This document shows, one piece after another, positions 1-5,556 of a DNA stretch of 5,556 nucleotides (the stretch's first letter is position 1; every line of letters starts with the position of its first letter). The stretch is from Bacillota bacterium (GTDB taxonomy: Bacteria > Bacillota > Clostridia > Acetivibrionales > DSM-1351). Under the pieces are notes generated by a model. The model was not told where the DNA came from. It searched no databases and saw only the letters and a program-made list of their open reading frames with translations. The stretch spans positions 1 through 5,556 of the forward strand of contig JAEZIV010000059.1 of assembly GCA_023436515.1 (NCBI GenBank), given 5' to 3'. Both the position numbers and the translations under genes were made by a program.

Positions 1-159
1 AAGATCATCCTCTTCTGCATCTGCAATTAACCTGACATTTACACCCTTTAATATAATAATTTTTTTACCGTTAATATATCTGATGTCCGATACCCTGAAA
101 AGAACATCCTTCTGGTAAGACTTCCTATATACTAGACTACCTATTTCTACTTGTTGCAT
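1..159 (-). CDS. yabG: Sporulation-specific protease YabG, N-terminal fragment
   Basis: The first 53 codons of a gene running leftward off the window edge. The protein begins MQQVEIGSLVYRKSY and continues with a small beta-rich stretch (DVLFRVSDI at about 18-26, IIILKGVNVRLIADA at 34-48) followed by acidic EEDDL. This matches my recollection of the YabG N-terminus, with its conserved 'G-x-L-V-x-R-K-S-Y' opening and 'L-K-G-x-x-x-R-L-I-A-D-A' segment. In Bacillus subtilis YabG is a mother-cell protease that trims spore coat and cortex-associated proteins late in sporulation; in Clostridioides difficile it processes germination proteins. The start at 159 is chosen because GAGGGGAAGG (166-175) lies six bases upstream; an in-frame ATG at 177-175 lies inside that ribosome binding site and is less likely. 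About four fifths of the protein, including the protease domain, is outside the window. The assignment rests on the N-terminus alone. Confidence 0.75.
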   Translation of the reverse strand, partial: MQQVEIGSLVYRKSYQKDVLFRVSDIRYINGKKIIILKGVNVRLIADAEEDDL

Positions 160-251
160 AATTTGCCTTCCCCTCATAGTTTAGTATGCCAACTTTTGAA
201 TTAAATATAAATTTTTATATGTATCCAAAAACTTCAAAAATTTTTATATTA

Positions 252-280
252 TATTTTATGCGTATTAATAGCAGTATGTT
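252..280 (-). promoter_or_regulatory. Candidate sigma-K-type promoter for yabG
   Basis: On the minus strand AAC (280-278) is followed after 17 bases by CATAAAATA (260-252). This fits the Bacillus sigma-K pattern AC-N17-CATA-NNN-TA. It would start transcription about 85 bases upstream of the yabG start codon. yabG belongs to the late mother-cell regulon in Bacillus, so the match makes biological sense. The motif is short and the region AT-rich, so a chance match is possible. Confidence 0.4.
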
Positions 281-328
281 AATGTGATTTTTGATTGCTG
301 CCATATAAATGTTTTTGTAGTTTTTGAG

Positions 329-357
329 TTGATATTGTATAATCTAAACTATATAAT
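329..357 (+). promoter_or_regulatory. Housekeeping (sigma-A-type) promoter for fhs
   Basis: TTGATA at 329-334 (one mismatch to TTGACA) and a perfect TATAAT at 352-357 are separated by the ideal 17 bases. The predicted start of transcription is near 363-365, giving a leader of about 143 bases before the fhs start codon. A weaker overlapping pair, TTGTAG (315-320) and TATAAT (338-343), also has a 17-base spacer and could act as a second start. Confidence 0.65.
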
Positions 358-369
358 AGGTTTCGTTAA

Positions 370-409
370 TTCCATAGAATCAGTCTCTTAGAATTTAAGC
401 TCTATGGAA
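370..409 (+). promoter_or_regulatory. Inverted repeat at the start of the fhs leader
   Basis: TTCCATAGA (370-378) and TCTATGGAA (401-409) are perfect 9-bp inverted repeats around a 22-base loop. The loop holds a second 4-bp pairing, CTTA (387-390) with TAAG (396-399). The element begins only about six bases after the predicted transcription start. It could be an operator for a dimeric repressor, or a 5'-end hairpin stabilising the mRNA. The right end of each arm is followed or overlapped by ATCAGT (379-384 and 409-414), so a direct repeat is superimposed. Confidence 0.45.
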
Positions 410-491
410 ATCAGTTCTACAAATATTATAAATGACTTTTATATTTTATACCGTATTTATTATAACCATAAAAGGGTTTTAAAATTGATTC

Positions 492-499
492 GAGAGGAG
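492..499 (+). promoter_or_regulatory. Ribosome binding site that fixes the TTG start of fhs
   Basis: GAGAGGAG, a good match to the anti-Shine-Dalgarno complement, ends seven bases before TTG at 507. The first ATG in frame (543) has no comparable site and would remove the conserved N-terminal 'TDIQIAQ' segment, so the TTG start is preferred. Confidence 0.8.
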
Positions 500-506
500 A
501 ATAACC

Positions 507-2177
507 TTGCTCACAGACATTCAAATAGCTCAGAACTGTAAAATGCTCCATATTAAAGGTGTGGCACATAAGCTTGGAATTATGGAGGAGGAGCTGGAGT
601 ACTACGGCAACTACAAAGCTAAGCTTTCCGACAAGCTCTGGGACAGAGTTAAAGACAACGAGGATGGAAAGCTGGTACTGGTTACTGCCATTAACCCTAC
701 TCCGGCGGGAGAAGGAAAGACTACTACAACCGTAGGCTTAGGACAGGCCATGTCCAAAATTGGTAAGAAAGCTGTTATTGCACTTAGAGAACCTTCCCTT
801 GGACCTGTTATGGGTGTTAAGGGTGGAGCTGCCGGAGGTGGTTACGCACAGGTGGTTCCTATGGAAGATATAAATCTCCACTTTACTGGGGATATGCACG
901 CTATAACTGCGGCAAATAATCTTTTGTCTGCTGCTATAGATAATCACTTACAGCAGGGTAATTCTCTGGGTATTGACTCCAGGCAAATAGTCTGGAAGCG
1001 CTGTATGGATATGAATGACAGAGCCCTAAGAAACATTATTGTTGGACTTGGGGGCAAAATGAACGGTGTTCCCAGAGAAGATGGGTTTAATATCACTGTG
1101 GCATCTGAAATTATGGCTATACTTTGCCTGGCGTCCGATATAACAGATCTCAAAAAGCGCCTGGGCCAAGTTATCATCGGGTACAATTACGATGGTCAGC
1201 CGGTTACAGCCAAGGATCTGAAGGTGGAAGGCGCTATGACACTTCTTTTAAAGGACGCCATAAAGCCAAATCTGGTTCAGACTCTCGAGGGTACTCCTGC
1301 CATAATGCACGGGGGGCCTTTCGCCAACATAGCTCATGGCTGTAACAGTGTTACAGCTACAAAGTATGCCCTTAAGCTGGCCGACTACGTTATTACTGAG
1401 GCAGGCTTCGGTGCTGATCTGGGTGCAGAAAAATTCTTTGATATTAAGTGCCGCTTTGCCGGTTTTAAGCCTGCTGCTGTTGTTCTTGTTGCAACAATAA
1501 GGGCATTGAAGTACAATGGCGGGGTAAAAAAGGAAAATCTCAAGGAAGAGAATTTATCTGCTCTCTCCCTAGGCTTTGCCAATGCGGAAAAACACATTGA
1601 GAACCTAAAGCAGTTCGGCGTTCCGGTGCTTGTTGCCATAAATCATTTTGATAGCGATACTGAGGCTGAAATTCAGCTTGTTCGCCATAGATGCACGGCT
1701 TTAGGCGTAAGAGTTGCCTTCTCGGATGTGTTCCTTAACGGCGGAGAAGGAGGGGTTGAGCTTGCTGAAAAGCTGGTTGAGCTGACAGAAAGTACCCACT
1801 CAGCTTTCACACCAATTTACGAAACAGAGCTGTCAATTAAGGAGAAGATTAAAGCAATAGTTACCAAGATTTATGGCGGAAATGCTGTCATCTATACGGC
1901 TGCTGCTGAAAAATCAATATCAAAGATAGAAGAAATGGGATTAGATAAGCTGCCCATATGCATGGCAAAAACCCAATACTCTCTTTCAGATAATCCTGCT
2001 CTGCTGGGAAGGCCATCAGGCTTTGATGTTACAGTTCGTGAGGTAAGAATATCTGCCGGCGCAGGCTTTATTGTTGCCCTTACAGGAGATATTATGACCA
2101 TGCCCGGACTGCCAAAGGCTCCGGCAGCTGAAAAAATAGATATTGATGAAAACGGAACAATAACCGGATTGTTTTAA
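507..2177 (+). CDS. fhs: Formate-tetrahydrofolate ligase (formyltetrahydrofolate synthetase)
   Basis: Catalyses formate + ATP + tetrahydrofolate to 10-formyltetrahydrofolate + ADP + phosphate in the cytoplasm. It supplies one-carbon units for purines and formyl-methionine and, in acetogens, the methyl branch of the Wood-Ljungdahl pathway. At 556 residues it has the usual bacterial length and looks intact. The ATP loop is [12 protein letters not shown] at 65-75 with Lys71; Arg94 in REPSLGP corresponds to the formyl-phosphate-binding Arg97 of the Moorella enzyme. Both family signatures are present: [11 protein letters not shown] at 103-113 and [12 protein letters not shown] at 328-339. The N-terminus ([11 protein letters not shown]) also matches the family. 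The start is TTG, supported by its ribosome binding site. The gene appears monocistronic, with its own promoter and a hairpin downstream. It is not enough on its own to infer acetogenesis, since many fermentative clostridia carry fhs for biosynthesis. Confidence 0.98.
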   Translation: MLTDIQIAQNCKMLHIKGVAHKLGIMEEELEYYGNYKAKLSDKLWDRVKDNEDGKLVLVTAINPTPAGEGKTTTTVGLGQAMSKIGKKAVIALREPSLGPVMGVKGGAAGGGYAQVVPMEDINLHFTGDMHAITAANNLLSAAIDNHLQQGNSLGIDSRQIVWKRCMDMNDRALRNIIVGLGGKMNGVPREDGFNITVASEIMAILCLASDITDLKKRLGQVIIGYNYDGQPVTAKDLKVEGAMTLLLKDAIKPNLVQTLEGTPAIMHGGPFANIAHGCNSVTATKYALKLADYVITEAGFGADLGAEKFFDIKCRFAGFKPAAVVLVATIRALKYNGGVKKENLKEENLSALSLGFANAEKHIENLKQFGVPVLVAINHFDSDTEAEIQLVRHRCTALGVRVAFSDVFLNGGEGGVELAEKLVELTESTHSAFTPIYETELSIKEKIKAIVTKIYGGNAVIYTAAAEKSISKIEEMGLDKLPICMAKTQYSLSDNPALLGRPSGFDVTVREVRISAGAGFIVALTGDIMTMPGLPKAPAAEKIDIDENGTITGLF

Positions 2178-2208
2178 TTAAATAACTAAAACAGTGTCTA
2201 AAAATCAT

Positions 2209-2255
2209 GGCCTGCTCTTTATTTGGTTTTAAAACCAAAATATAAAGGGCAGGCC
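2209..2255. terminator. Long hairpin between convergent fhs and CotS-family genes
   Basis: The left arm (2209-2230) and right arm (2231-2255) pair as GGCCTGC/GCAGGCC, then a 7-bp AT-rich helix with one wobble, a 3-base bulge (2239-2241) and a TTGG/CCAA helix closing on TTTTAAAA. It begins 31 bases after the fhs stop and 40 bases beyond the CotS-like stop. The 2216/2248 pair is a G-U wobble in plus-strand RNA but an A-C mismatch in minus-strand RNA, so the stem is better in the fhs transcript. The only T-run flanking it, however, lies on the minus strand (TTTTT opposite 2201-2205, after a 4-base gap). A shared bidirectional terminator is the likely role. Confidence 0.65.
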
Positions 2256-2295
2256 TAAAATAATGACAATTACTTAAGAAAAGCTTTACTTAGCC

Positions 2296-3279
2296 TTACA
2301 GCGCACTAAACTTCTCCAGGAATTCCTTCAGGTACTTTACTTCGTCTATAACCTCCTCAAGCCTCGTCAGATAGCTTTGCTCCGACCAGCTTTTCCTGCT
2401 GTTGTAATACTTGTTTACAACCCTCCAGAACTTTTGAGGGAACATGAGCATTATCTTGATCAGATCAAGCTCACTTTCAGTCAGGCTCTCTATTCTACTG
2501 TATTCATTTATAATTAGTGCAGCTTCATCTATGTCCCAGCGGCATTTCCTCATTTTTCTCCTCAGAAGGTTAACCAGATCATAAACCTTGAGATCATAGC
2601 AGCAATATTCAAAATTAATAAGAAATAACTCGTTGTTTTGAATGTATATGTTATGGTGGTTAAAGTCGTGGTGGGAAATATTCTTACTCTTTTCAGCATC
2701 CTCAATCAGCTCATAGTAGTCTGATGTATCCAGAAGGCTTAAGGCTCTCTCTCCCATGTCATAAAAGTAATCCACATACTTGGACATCAGGTTATCAAAC
2801 TTCAGCTTGCCTTTTACGGCATTCTTTTTCAGCTTCTTTATCTCATCCAGACGTTTTCTGTAAGTGGAGGGCAGCCTGCCAAGTTCATTTCTCGGGCTGC
2901 TGATTTCAGAACAAGTAAATCCAATAGAGGCCTGATGCATTTTAGCCAGAAGTCTGGCACACCTGATGCTCTCATCTCTATTATCCAGATTTGATTCACG
3001 CCCCTCTATATATCTGCTCAAGTATATTGTTTGGTCATTGTAGCAAATACATGAACTGCCCGAATTTGTAAATATTGTCCTGTCTATATTGCAGAAGCCG
3101 TTATTATAGAGATGCTCCTTGGCTTCAGTAATAAAGCTAATTCTATCAGGTTTGAGACTTGTTATTTTAATTAGTCTTTTACCATTGTCAGTACTTGCGA
3201 TAAACATATCTCTAAAGTTGCTGATGCTATTTATTTTTATATCATAATTCTCCTGCAGTTCCCTTTCCAATTCATGCAT
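2296..3279 (-). CDS. CotS-family spore coat protein with aminoglycoside-phosphotransferase-like fold
   Basis: About 327 residues, typical of the CotS/YsxE/YtaA group of spore coat proteins, which have the APH/choline-kinase fold. Residues 1-90 form the small lobe, with LIKI (Lys38) at the usual nucleotide-lysine position and Glu52 in a following helix. The catalytic-loop equivalent is HHDFNHHN at 203-210 (Asp205, Asn210). The metal-binding motif, normally I-D-F-D/E in this fold, reads INFE at 221-224, so the Asp is Asn222. YDLKVYDLVNLLRR (about 228-241) is typical of CotS proteins. No signal peptide or membrane segment is seen. An in-frame ATG at 3291 would add four residues, but GGAGG at 3285-3289 sits five bases before ATG 3279, which favours the shorter form. 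It is expected to act in mother-cell coat assembly. The substrate, if any, is unknown. It is a stand-alone gene with terminators on both sides. Confidence 0.82.
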   Translation of the reverse strand: MHELERELQENYDIKINSISNFRDMFIASTDNGKRLIKITSLKPDRISFITEAKEHLYNNGFCNIDRTIFTNSGSSCICYNDQTIYLSRYIEGRESNLDNRDESIRCARLLAKMHQASIGFTCSEISSPRNELGRLPSTYRKRLDEIKKLKKNAVKGKLKFDNLMSKYVDYFYDMGERALSLLDTSDYYELIEDAEKSKNISHHDFNHHNIYIQNNELFLINFEYCCYDLKVYDLVNLLRRKMRKCRWDIDEAALIINEYSRIESLTESELDLIKIMLMFPQKFWRVVNKYYNSRKSWSEQSYLTRLEEVIDEVKYLKEFLEKFSAL

Positions 3280-3284
3280 ATAGG

Positions 3285-3289
3285 CCTCC
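3285..3289 (-). promoter_or_regulatory. Ribosome binding site choosing the CotS-family start
   Basis: GGAGG on the minus strand lies five bases upstream of ATG 3279-3277. It overlaps the alternative in-frame ATG at 3291-3289, which itself has only a weak AGGT upstream. This makes the downstream ATG the better start. Confidence 0.6.
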
Positions 3290-3389
3290 ATATACTACCT
3301 GAACTCAATGACTACAAGTTAACCCGTTTACTCCCCATAAGGTGGAATATTGAGACAAAATCGGTGCTTTCTGACCATAACTTGTTATT

Positions 3390-3536
3390 AGCTTATCTTT
3401 CGCTAATAGAGTATATGAAACATACGCAATATGTAGAATTAAAAAAAGTCCGCCTGAAATTAATATTCCAGACGGACCCTTATAAATATTTTGACAAAGA
3501 GAATTAACTATCTCTTAAGTATTAGCGAATTAAGCT
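3390..3536. repeat. Imperfect inverted repeat flanking the por terminator
   Basis: TTCGCTAATA (3399-3408) and TATTAGCGAA (3520-3529) are perfect 10-bp inverted copies 111 bases apart. The match continues outward as AGCTTA (3390-3395) against TAAGCT (3531-3536), with a gap of three bases on the left and one on the right. The right arm overlaps the porB stop codon. Inside lie the por terminator (3441-3477) and a 6-bp hairpin, AAGAGA (3497-3502) with TCTCTT (3511-3516). I do not see a clear target duplication or a coding element between the arms. Confidence 0.5.
3441..3477 (-). terminator. Rho-independent terminator of the por operon
   Basis: On the minus strand a 12-bp stem (arms 3477-3466 and 3459-3448, GTCCGTCTGGAA with TTTCAGGCGGAC, two G-U wobbles) closes a 6-base loop. 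It is followed directly by seven T residues (3447-3441). Both non-Watson-Crick pairs are wobbles only in minus-strand RNA, so this serves the leftward por transcript. It begins about 50 bases after the porB stop and insulates the CotS-family gene. Confidence 0.92.
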
Positions 3537-4468
3537 TCTTCTCCGGCAAGTCTTAAGAGCTCATTCCATCTCTTATCAACTTCGTTCTGAATCTCTTCGA
3601 TCATATACTCGTTACCAGCTCTGAAGATGTGCTTGAATCTTCCCTGCTTCTTTAAGAAATCAGCAACTGGAAGCTTGTTCTTAGGCTTATAGTTAACGAT
3701 GTATTTACCATCAATTATTTCATATAATGGCCAGAAGCAAGTTTCAACAGCAAGCTTGTTCAATTCCATCAAATCAGGAGTATTGTAGATCCAACCTCTT
3801 GGGCATGGAGCCAATACGTTCATGAAAGCTGCACCCTTAGTGTAAAGAGCCTTTTCAGACTTTTCATAAAGGTCCTTCATGTTTCCTATAGCAGCAGTCT
3901 GACAAACATATGGAAGGTTGTGGCTAGCCATGATGCCTGTTAAGTCTTTTCTCCACTGCATTTTACCAGGAATAACCTTACCTGCAGGTGAAGTTGTAGT
4001 GTCAGCGTACTTAGGAGTAGCTGAAGATCTCTGTATACCAGTGTTCATGTATGCTCCGTTGTCGTAGCATACATAAACCATGTCATGTCCTCTTTCCATT
4101 GCACCGGAAAGAGATTGGAGTCCAATATCATAAGTTCCGCCGTCACCGCCGAAAGCGATGAACTTGGTTTCGCCCTTTATTTTACCCTTTTTCTTCATTG
4201 CAACGTAGGCAGCCTCAGCACCTGATACCGATGCAGCTGAGTTTTCGAATGCGTTGTGAATAAAGGAATCCTTCCATGCTGTATATGGATAAAGGAAAGT
4301 AGAAACTTCCAAACAGCCTGTAGCTGAACCAATAACAGCGTGATCCTCAGGCTTTAAAGCTCTTAAAATCTGTCTTACTACAACCGGAGCTCCGCATCCG
4401 GCGCACAGTCTATGTCCACCAGTAAGCCTTTCAGGCTTCTTAGCAGCTTCTTTTAAATTGTAAGCCAT
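3530..4468 (-). CDS. porB: Pyruvate:ferredoxin oxidoreductase, beta subunit
   Basis: The thiamine-diphosphate and iron-sulfur subunit of the multi-subunit enzyme that turns pyruvate, CoA and oxidised ferredoxin into acetyl-CoA, CO2 and reduced ferredoxin in the cytoplasm. The protein has 312 residues, normal for PorB. It carries CAGC (Cys22, Cys25), Cys52 (ATGCLE) and Cys222 (APCPRGW), the pattern of four cysteines that holds the proximal 4Fe-4S cluster. The diphosphate/magnesium motif starts GGDGGTYDIG (Gly108-Asp109-Gly110) and ends YDNGAYMNTGIQRS (135-148), a hallmark of Por/Vor beta chains. The ATG at 4468 follows AGGAGGT with a six-base gap. That site overlaps the porA stop codon, so translation of the two is probably coupled. 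Specificity for pyruvate over branched-chain 2-oxoacids is inferred from overall resemblance, not proved by a single residue. Confidence 0.93.
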   Translation of the reverse strand: MAYNLKEAAKKPERLTGGHRLCAGCGAPVVVRQILRALKPEDHAVIGSATGCLEVSTFLYPYTAWKDSFIHNAFENSAASVSGAEAAYVAMKKKGKIKGETKFIAFGGDGGTYDIGLQSLSGAMERGHDMVYVCYDNGAYMNTGIQRSSATPKYADTTTSPAGKVIPGKMQWRKDLTGIMASHNLPYVCQTAAIGNMKDLYEKSEKALYTKGAAFMNVLAPCPRGWIYNTPDLMELNKLAVETCFWPLYEIIDGKYIVNYKPKNKLPVADFLKKQGRFKHIFRAGNEYMIEEIQNEVDKRWNELLRLAGEEA

Positions 4469-4474
4469 TATCGC

Positions 4475-4481
4475 ACCTCCT
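4475..4481 (-). promoter_or_regulatory. porB ribosome binding site overlapping the porA stop
   Basis: AGGAGGT on the minus strand shares two bases with the TAG stop of porA (4482-4480) and sits six bases before the porB ATG. The overlap suggests that ribosomes finishing porA help initiate porB, keeping the two subunits near equal amounts. Confidence 0.8.
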
Positions 4482-5556
4482 ATTCTCTTACGCCGAGGTA
4501 GTTGAATACTGTCTCAACCTTACCTGTAGCGGCAATTTCTAATGTTTTGTTAAATACAACTTCGATATCGTCAGTCTTAACGTCTCTTCCGCCAAGACCA
4601 TAGATATAGTTAATAACCTTAGGTCCAAATACGCCCTTTGCGTACATTGCACTTGTGAAGTCGGTGAATAATGGTCCGCCTGCAGCATTAAAGCTTTCAG
4701 CCTTATCCATTATAGCTATTGCCTTGTACTTAGCCAAAGCTTCAGCTATTTCATCCACTGGGAAAGGTCTGTACAATCTTGGCTTGAAAACAGCAACCTT
4801 CTTACCCTGTGCTTTGTATAAATCTGAAACATATTTAGCAGTACCTGCAGTTGAGTTCAATACTACAACGCAAGCTTCTGCGCCTTCAGCATTATATTCT
4901 TCAAACAGACCGTAGCTTCTGCCTGTCATTTTTTCAAATTCAGCTGAAACCTCAAGAACAACCTTTTTAGCATCCATCATTGCCTGAGCCTGCTGTCTCT
5001 TGTGCTCGAAGCAGTGTGTAAAGTGATCCAAAGGACCAACTGCTATTGGGTTTTCCTTGTTCAATAAGTATTCTTCTGGATTGTATTCTCCAACGAATTC
5101 CTTAACCTTTTCATCCTCAACCAAATCAAGGTTTTCAATAGCGTGGGAGGTTATAAAACCGTCCTGACAAACCATTACAGGAAGGAGAACGTCGGGATGC
5201 TCACCTATTCTGTTAGCCATTAACATATTGTCATATGCTTCCTGACAGTTTTCTGAATAGATCTGTATCCAGCCTGAATCTCTTGCACCCATTGAATCAC
5301 TGTGATCGTTATGTATGTTCAGAGGACCTGAAAGTGTTCTGTTAACACATGCTAAAACAATTGGAAGTCTTGAGCATGCTGCTATATATAAACATTCCCA
5401 CATAAGAGCAAGTCCGTTTGCAGAAGTAGCTGTCATTGCTCTTCCTCCTGCAGCCTGGGCACCTATACATGCTGACATGGCGCTATGCTCTGACTCAACA
5501 GGAACAAACTCGGTATCAACCTGACCGTTTGCTACAAATGTTGAGAAGTACTGGGG
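4480..5556 (-). CDS. porA: Pyruvate:ferredoxin oxidoreductase, alpha subunit, N-terminus cut by the window edge
   Basis: The reading frame is open from the right edge, giving 358 residues; PorA is usually about 390-400, so roughly 35-40 N-terminal residues lie outside. The visible sequence begins PQYFSTFVANGQ, probably just after the conserved 'YPITP' segment. It continues with FVPVESEHSAMSACIGA, whose Glu region corresponds to the residue that activates the thiamine cofactor in known pyruvate:ferredoxin oxidoreductases. Then come TATSANGLALMWE and CVNRTLSGPLNIHNDHSD, both typical of domain I. The C-terminal third (from about VVVLNSTAGTAKYVSDLY to KPRLYRPFPVDEI and MDKAESFNAAGGPL) is the transketolase-C-like domain. 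An internal ATG at 5478 is not the start, because conserved residues precede it in frame. It pairs with porB to form the active site; gamma and delta genes are expected upstream (to the right). Confidence 0.93.
   Translation of the reverse strand, partial: PQYFSTFVANGQVDTEFVPVESEHSAMSACIGAQAAGGRAMTATSANGLALMWECLYIAACSRLPIVLACVNRTLSGPLNIHNDHSDSMGARDSGWIQIYSENCQEAYDNMLMANRIGEHPDVLLPVMVCQDGFITSHAIENLDLVEDEKVKEFVGEYNPEEYLLNKENPIAVGPLDHFTHCFEHKRQQAQAMMDAKKVVLEVSAEFEKMTGRSYGLFEEYNAEGAEACVVVLNSTAGTAKYVSDLYKAQGKKVAVFKPRLYRPFPVDEIAEALAKYKAIAIMDKAESFNAAGGPLFTDFTSAMYAKGVFGPKVINYIYGLGGRDVKTDDIEVVFNKTLEIAATGKVETVFNYLGVRE

Larger units (their letters stand above)
160..506. other. Divergent intergenic region between yabG and fhs
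   Basis: A very AT-rich spacer of 347 bases between two genes that point away from each other. It contains a housekeeping-type promoter for fhs, a candidate sporulation promoter for yabG, an inverted repeat at 370-409 and the two ribosome binding sites. I see no convincing small open reading frame, tRNA or known riboswitch. The stretch from about 410 to 490 is A/T-rich leader sequence with no clear structure. Confidence 0.8.

Noticed and set aside
358..506. A tetrahydrofolate or other known riboswitch in the fhs leader
   Set aside because: The leader is AT-rich and lacks the GC-rich conserved core expected of the folate-sensing riboswitches. Only the simple inverted repeat is present.
2296..3279. 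An aminoglycoside resistance phosphotransferase
   Set aside because: The fold is shared, but the HHDFNHHN loop, the YDLKVYDLVNLLRR segment and the overall length fit the CotS spore coat group. The metal-site Asp is also replaced.
3410..3417. A sigma-E-like -10 element (CATATACT on the minus strand) upstream of the CotS-family gene
   Set aside because: The nearest ATATT-type -35 element is only about ten bases away, too close for sigma-E, so a promoter could not be supported.
3274..3507. A 77-codon plus-strand open reading frame between the CotS-family and porB genes
   Set aside because: It overlaps the CotS-family start, reads through the por terminator hairpin and the inverted repeat, has no good ribosome binding site and resembles no family I know.
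4655..4915. A plus-strand open reading frame opposite porA
   Set aside because: It is a shadow of the porA coding frame, with no ribosome binding site and no recognisable protein features. The same applies to the frame at 5315-5524 and those inside fhs.
5476..5478. ATG as the start of porA
   Set aside because: The frame remains open to the window edge and encodes conserved PorA sequence (FVPVESEHSA) just upstream, so the true start lies outside the window.

Overview
The window looks like chromosomal DNA from an anaerobic, endospore-forming member of the Clostridia. The evidence is moderately AT-rich coding DNA with very AT-rich intergenic spacers, strong GGAGG-type ribosome binding sites, two sporulation-linked genes (the start of yabG and a CotS-family coat protein) and two strictly anaerobic or one-carbon functions (multi-subunit pyruvate:ferredoxin oxidoreductase and formate-tetrahydrofolate ligase). 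A cellulolytic Ruminiclostridium/Acetivibrio-type clostridium would fit, but that narrower placement is inference.

Layout. Positions 1-159 (minus) hold the first 53 codons of yabG, a sporulation protease that runs off the left edge. Positions 160-506 are a 347-base AT-rich divergent intergenic region. It holds a good housekeeping promoter for the rightward gene, a candidate sigma-K-type promoter for yabG, and a 9-bp inverted repeat at the very start of the predicted fhs leader. Positions 507-2177 (plus) are a complete fhs with a TTG start. A long hairpin at 2209-2255 separates it from a convergent, complete CotS-family gene (minus, 2296-3279). A short spacer with a strong minus-strand terminator (3441-3477) follows. 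Positions 3530-4468 (minus) are a complete porB. Positions 4480-5556 (minus) are porA, lacking only its N-terminus beyond the right edge.

How the genes relate. porA and porB are co-transcribed leftward. The porA stop codon overlaps the porB ribosome binding site and the gap is 11 bases. The two subunits form the catalytic core that converts pyruvate, CoA and oxidised ferredoxin to acetyl-CoA, CO2 and reduced ferredoxin; gamma and delta subunits are probably encoded just outside the window. Fhs activates formate onto tetrahydrofolate for one-carbon metabolism. The CotS-like and YabG proteins belong to spore coat assembly and maturation. There is no sign that the four transcription units form one pathway; this reads as an ordinary core-genome junction.

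No mobile element, CRISPR array, tRNA, rRNA or obviously new system is visible. The points most worth a second look are a metal-site substitution in the CotS-family kinase fold, the inverted repeat at the fhs transcript start, and nested inverted repeats around the por terminator.
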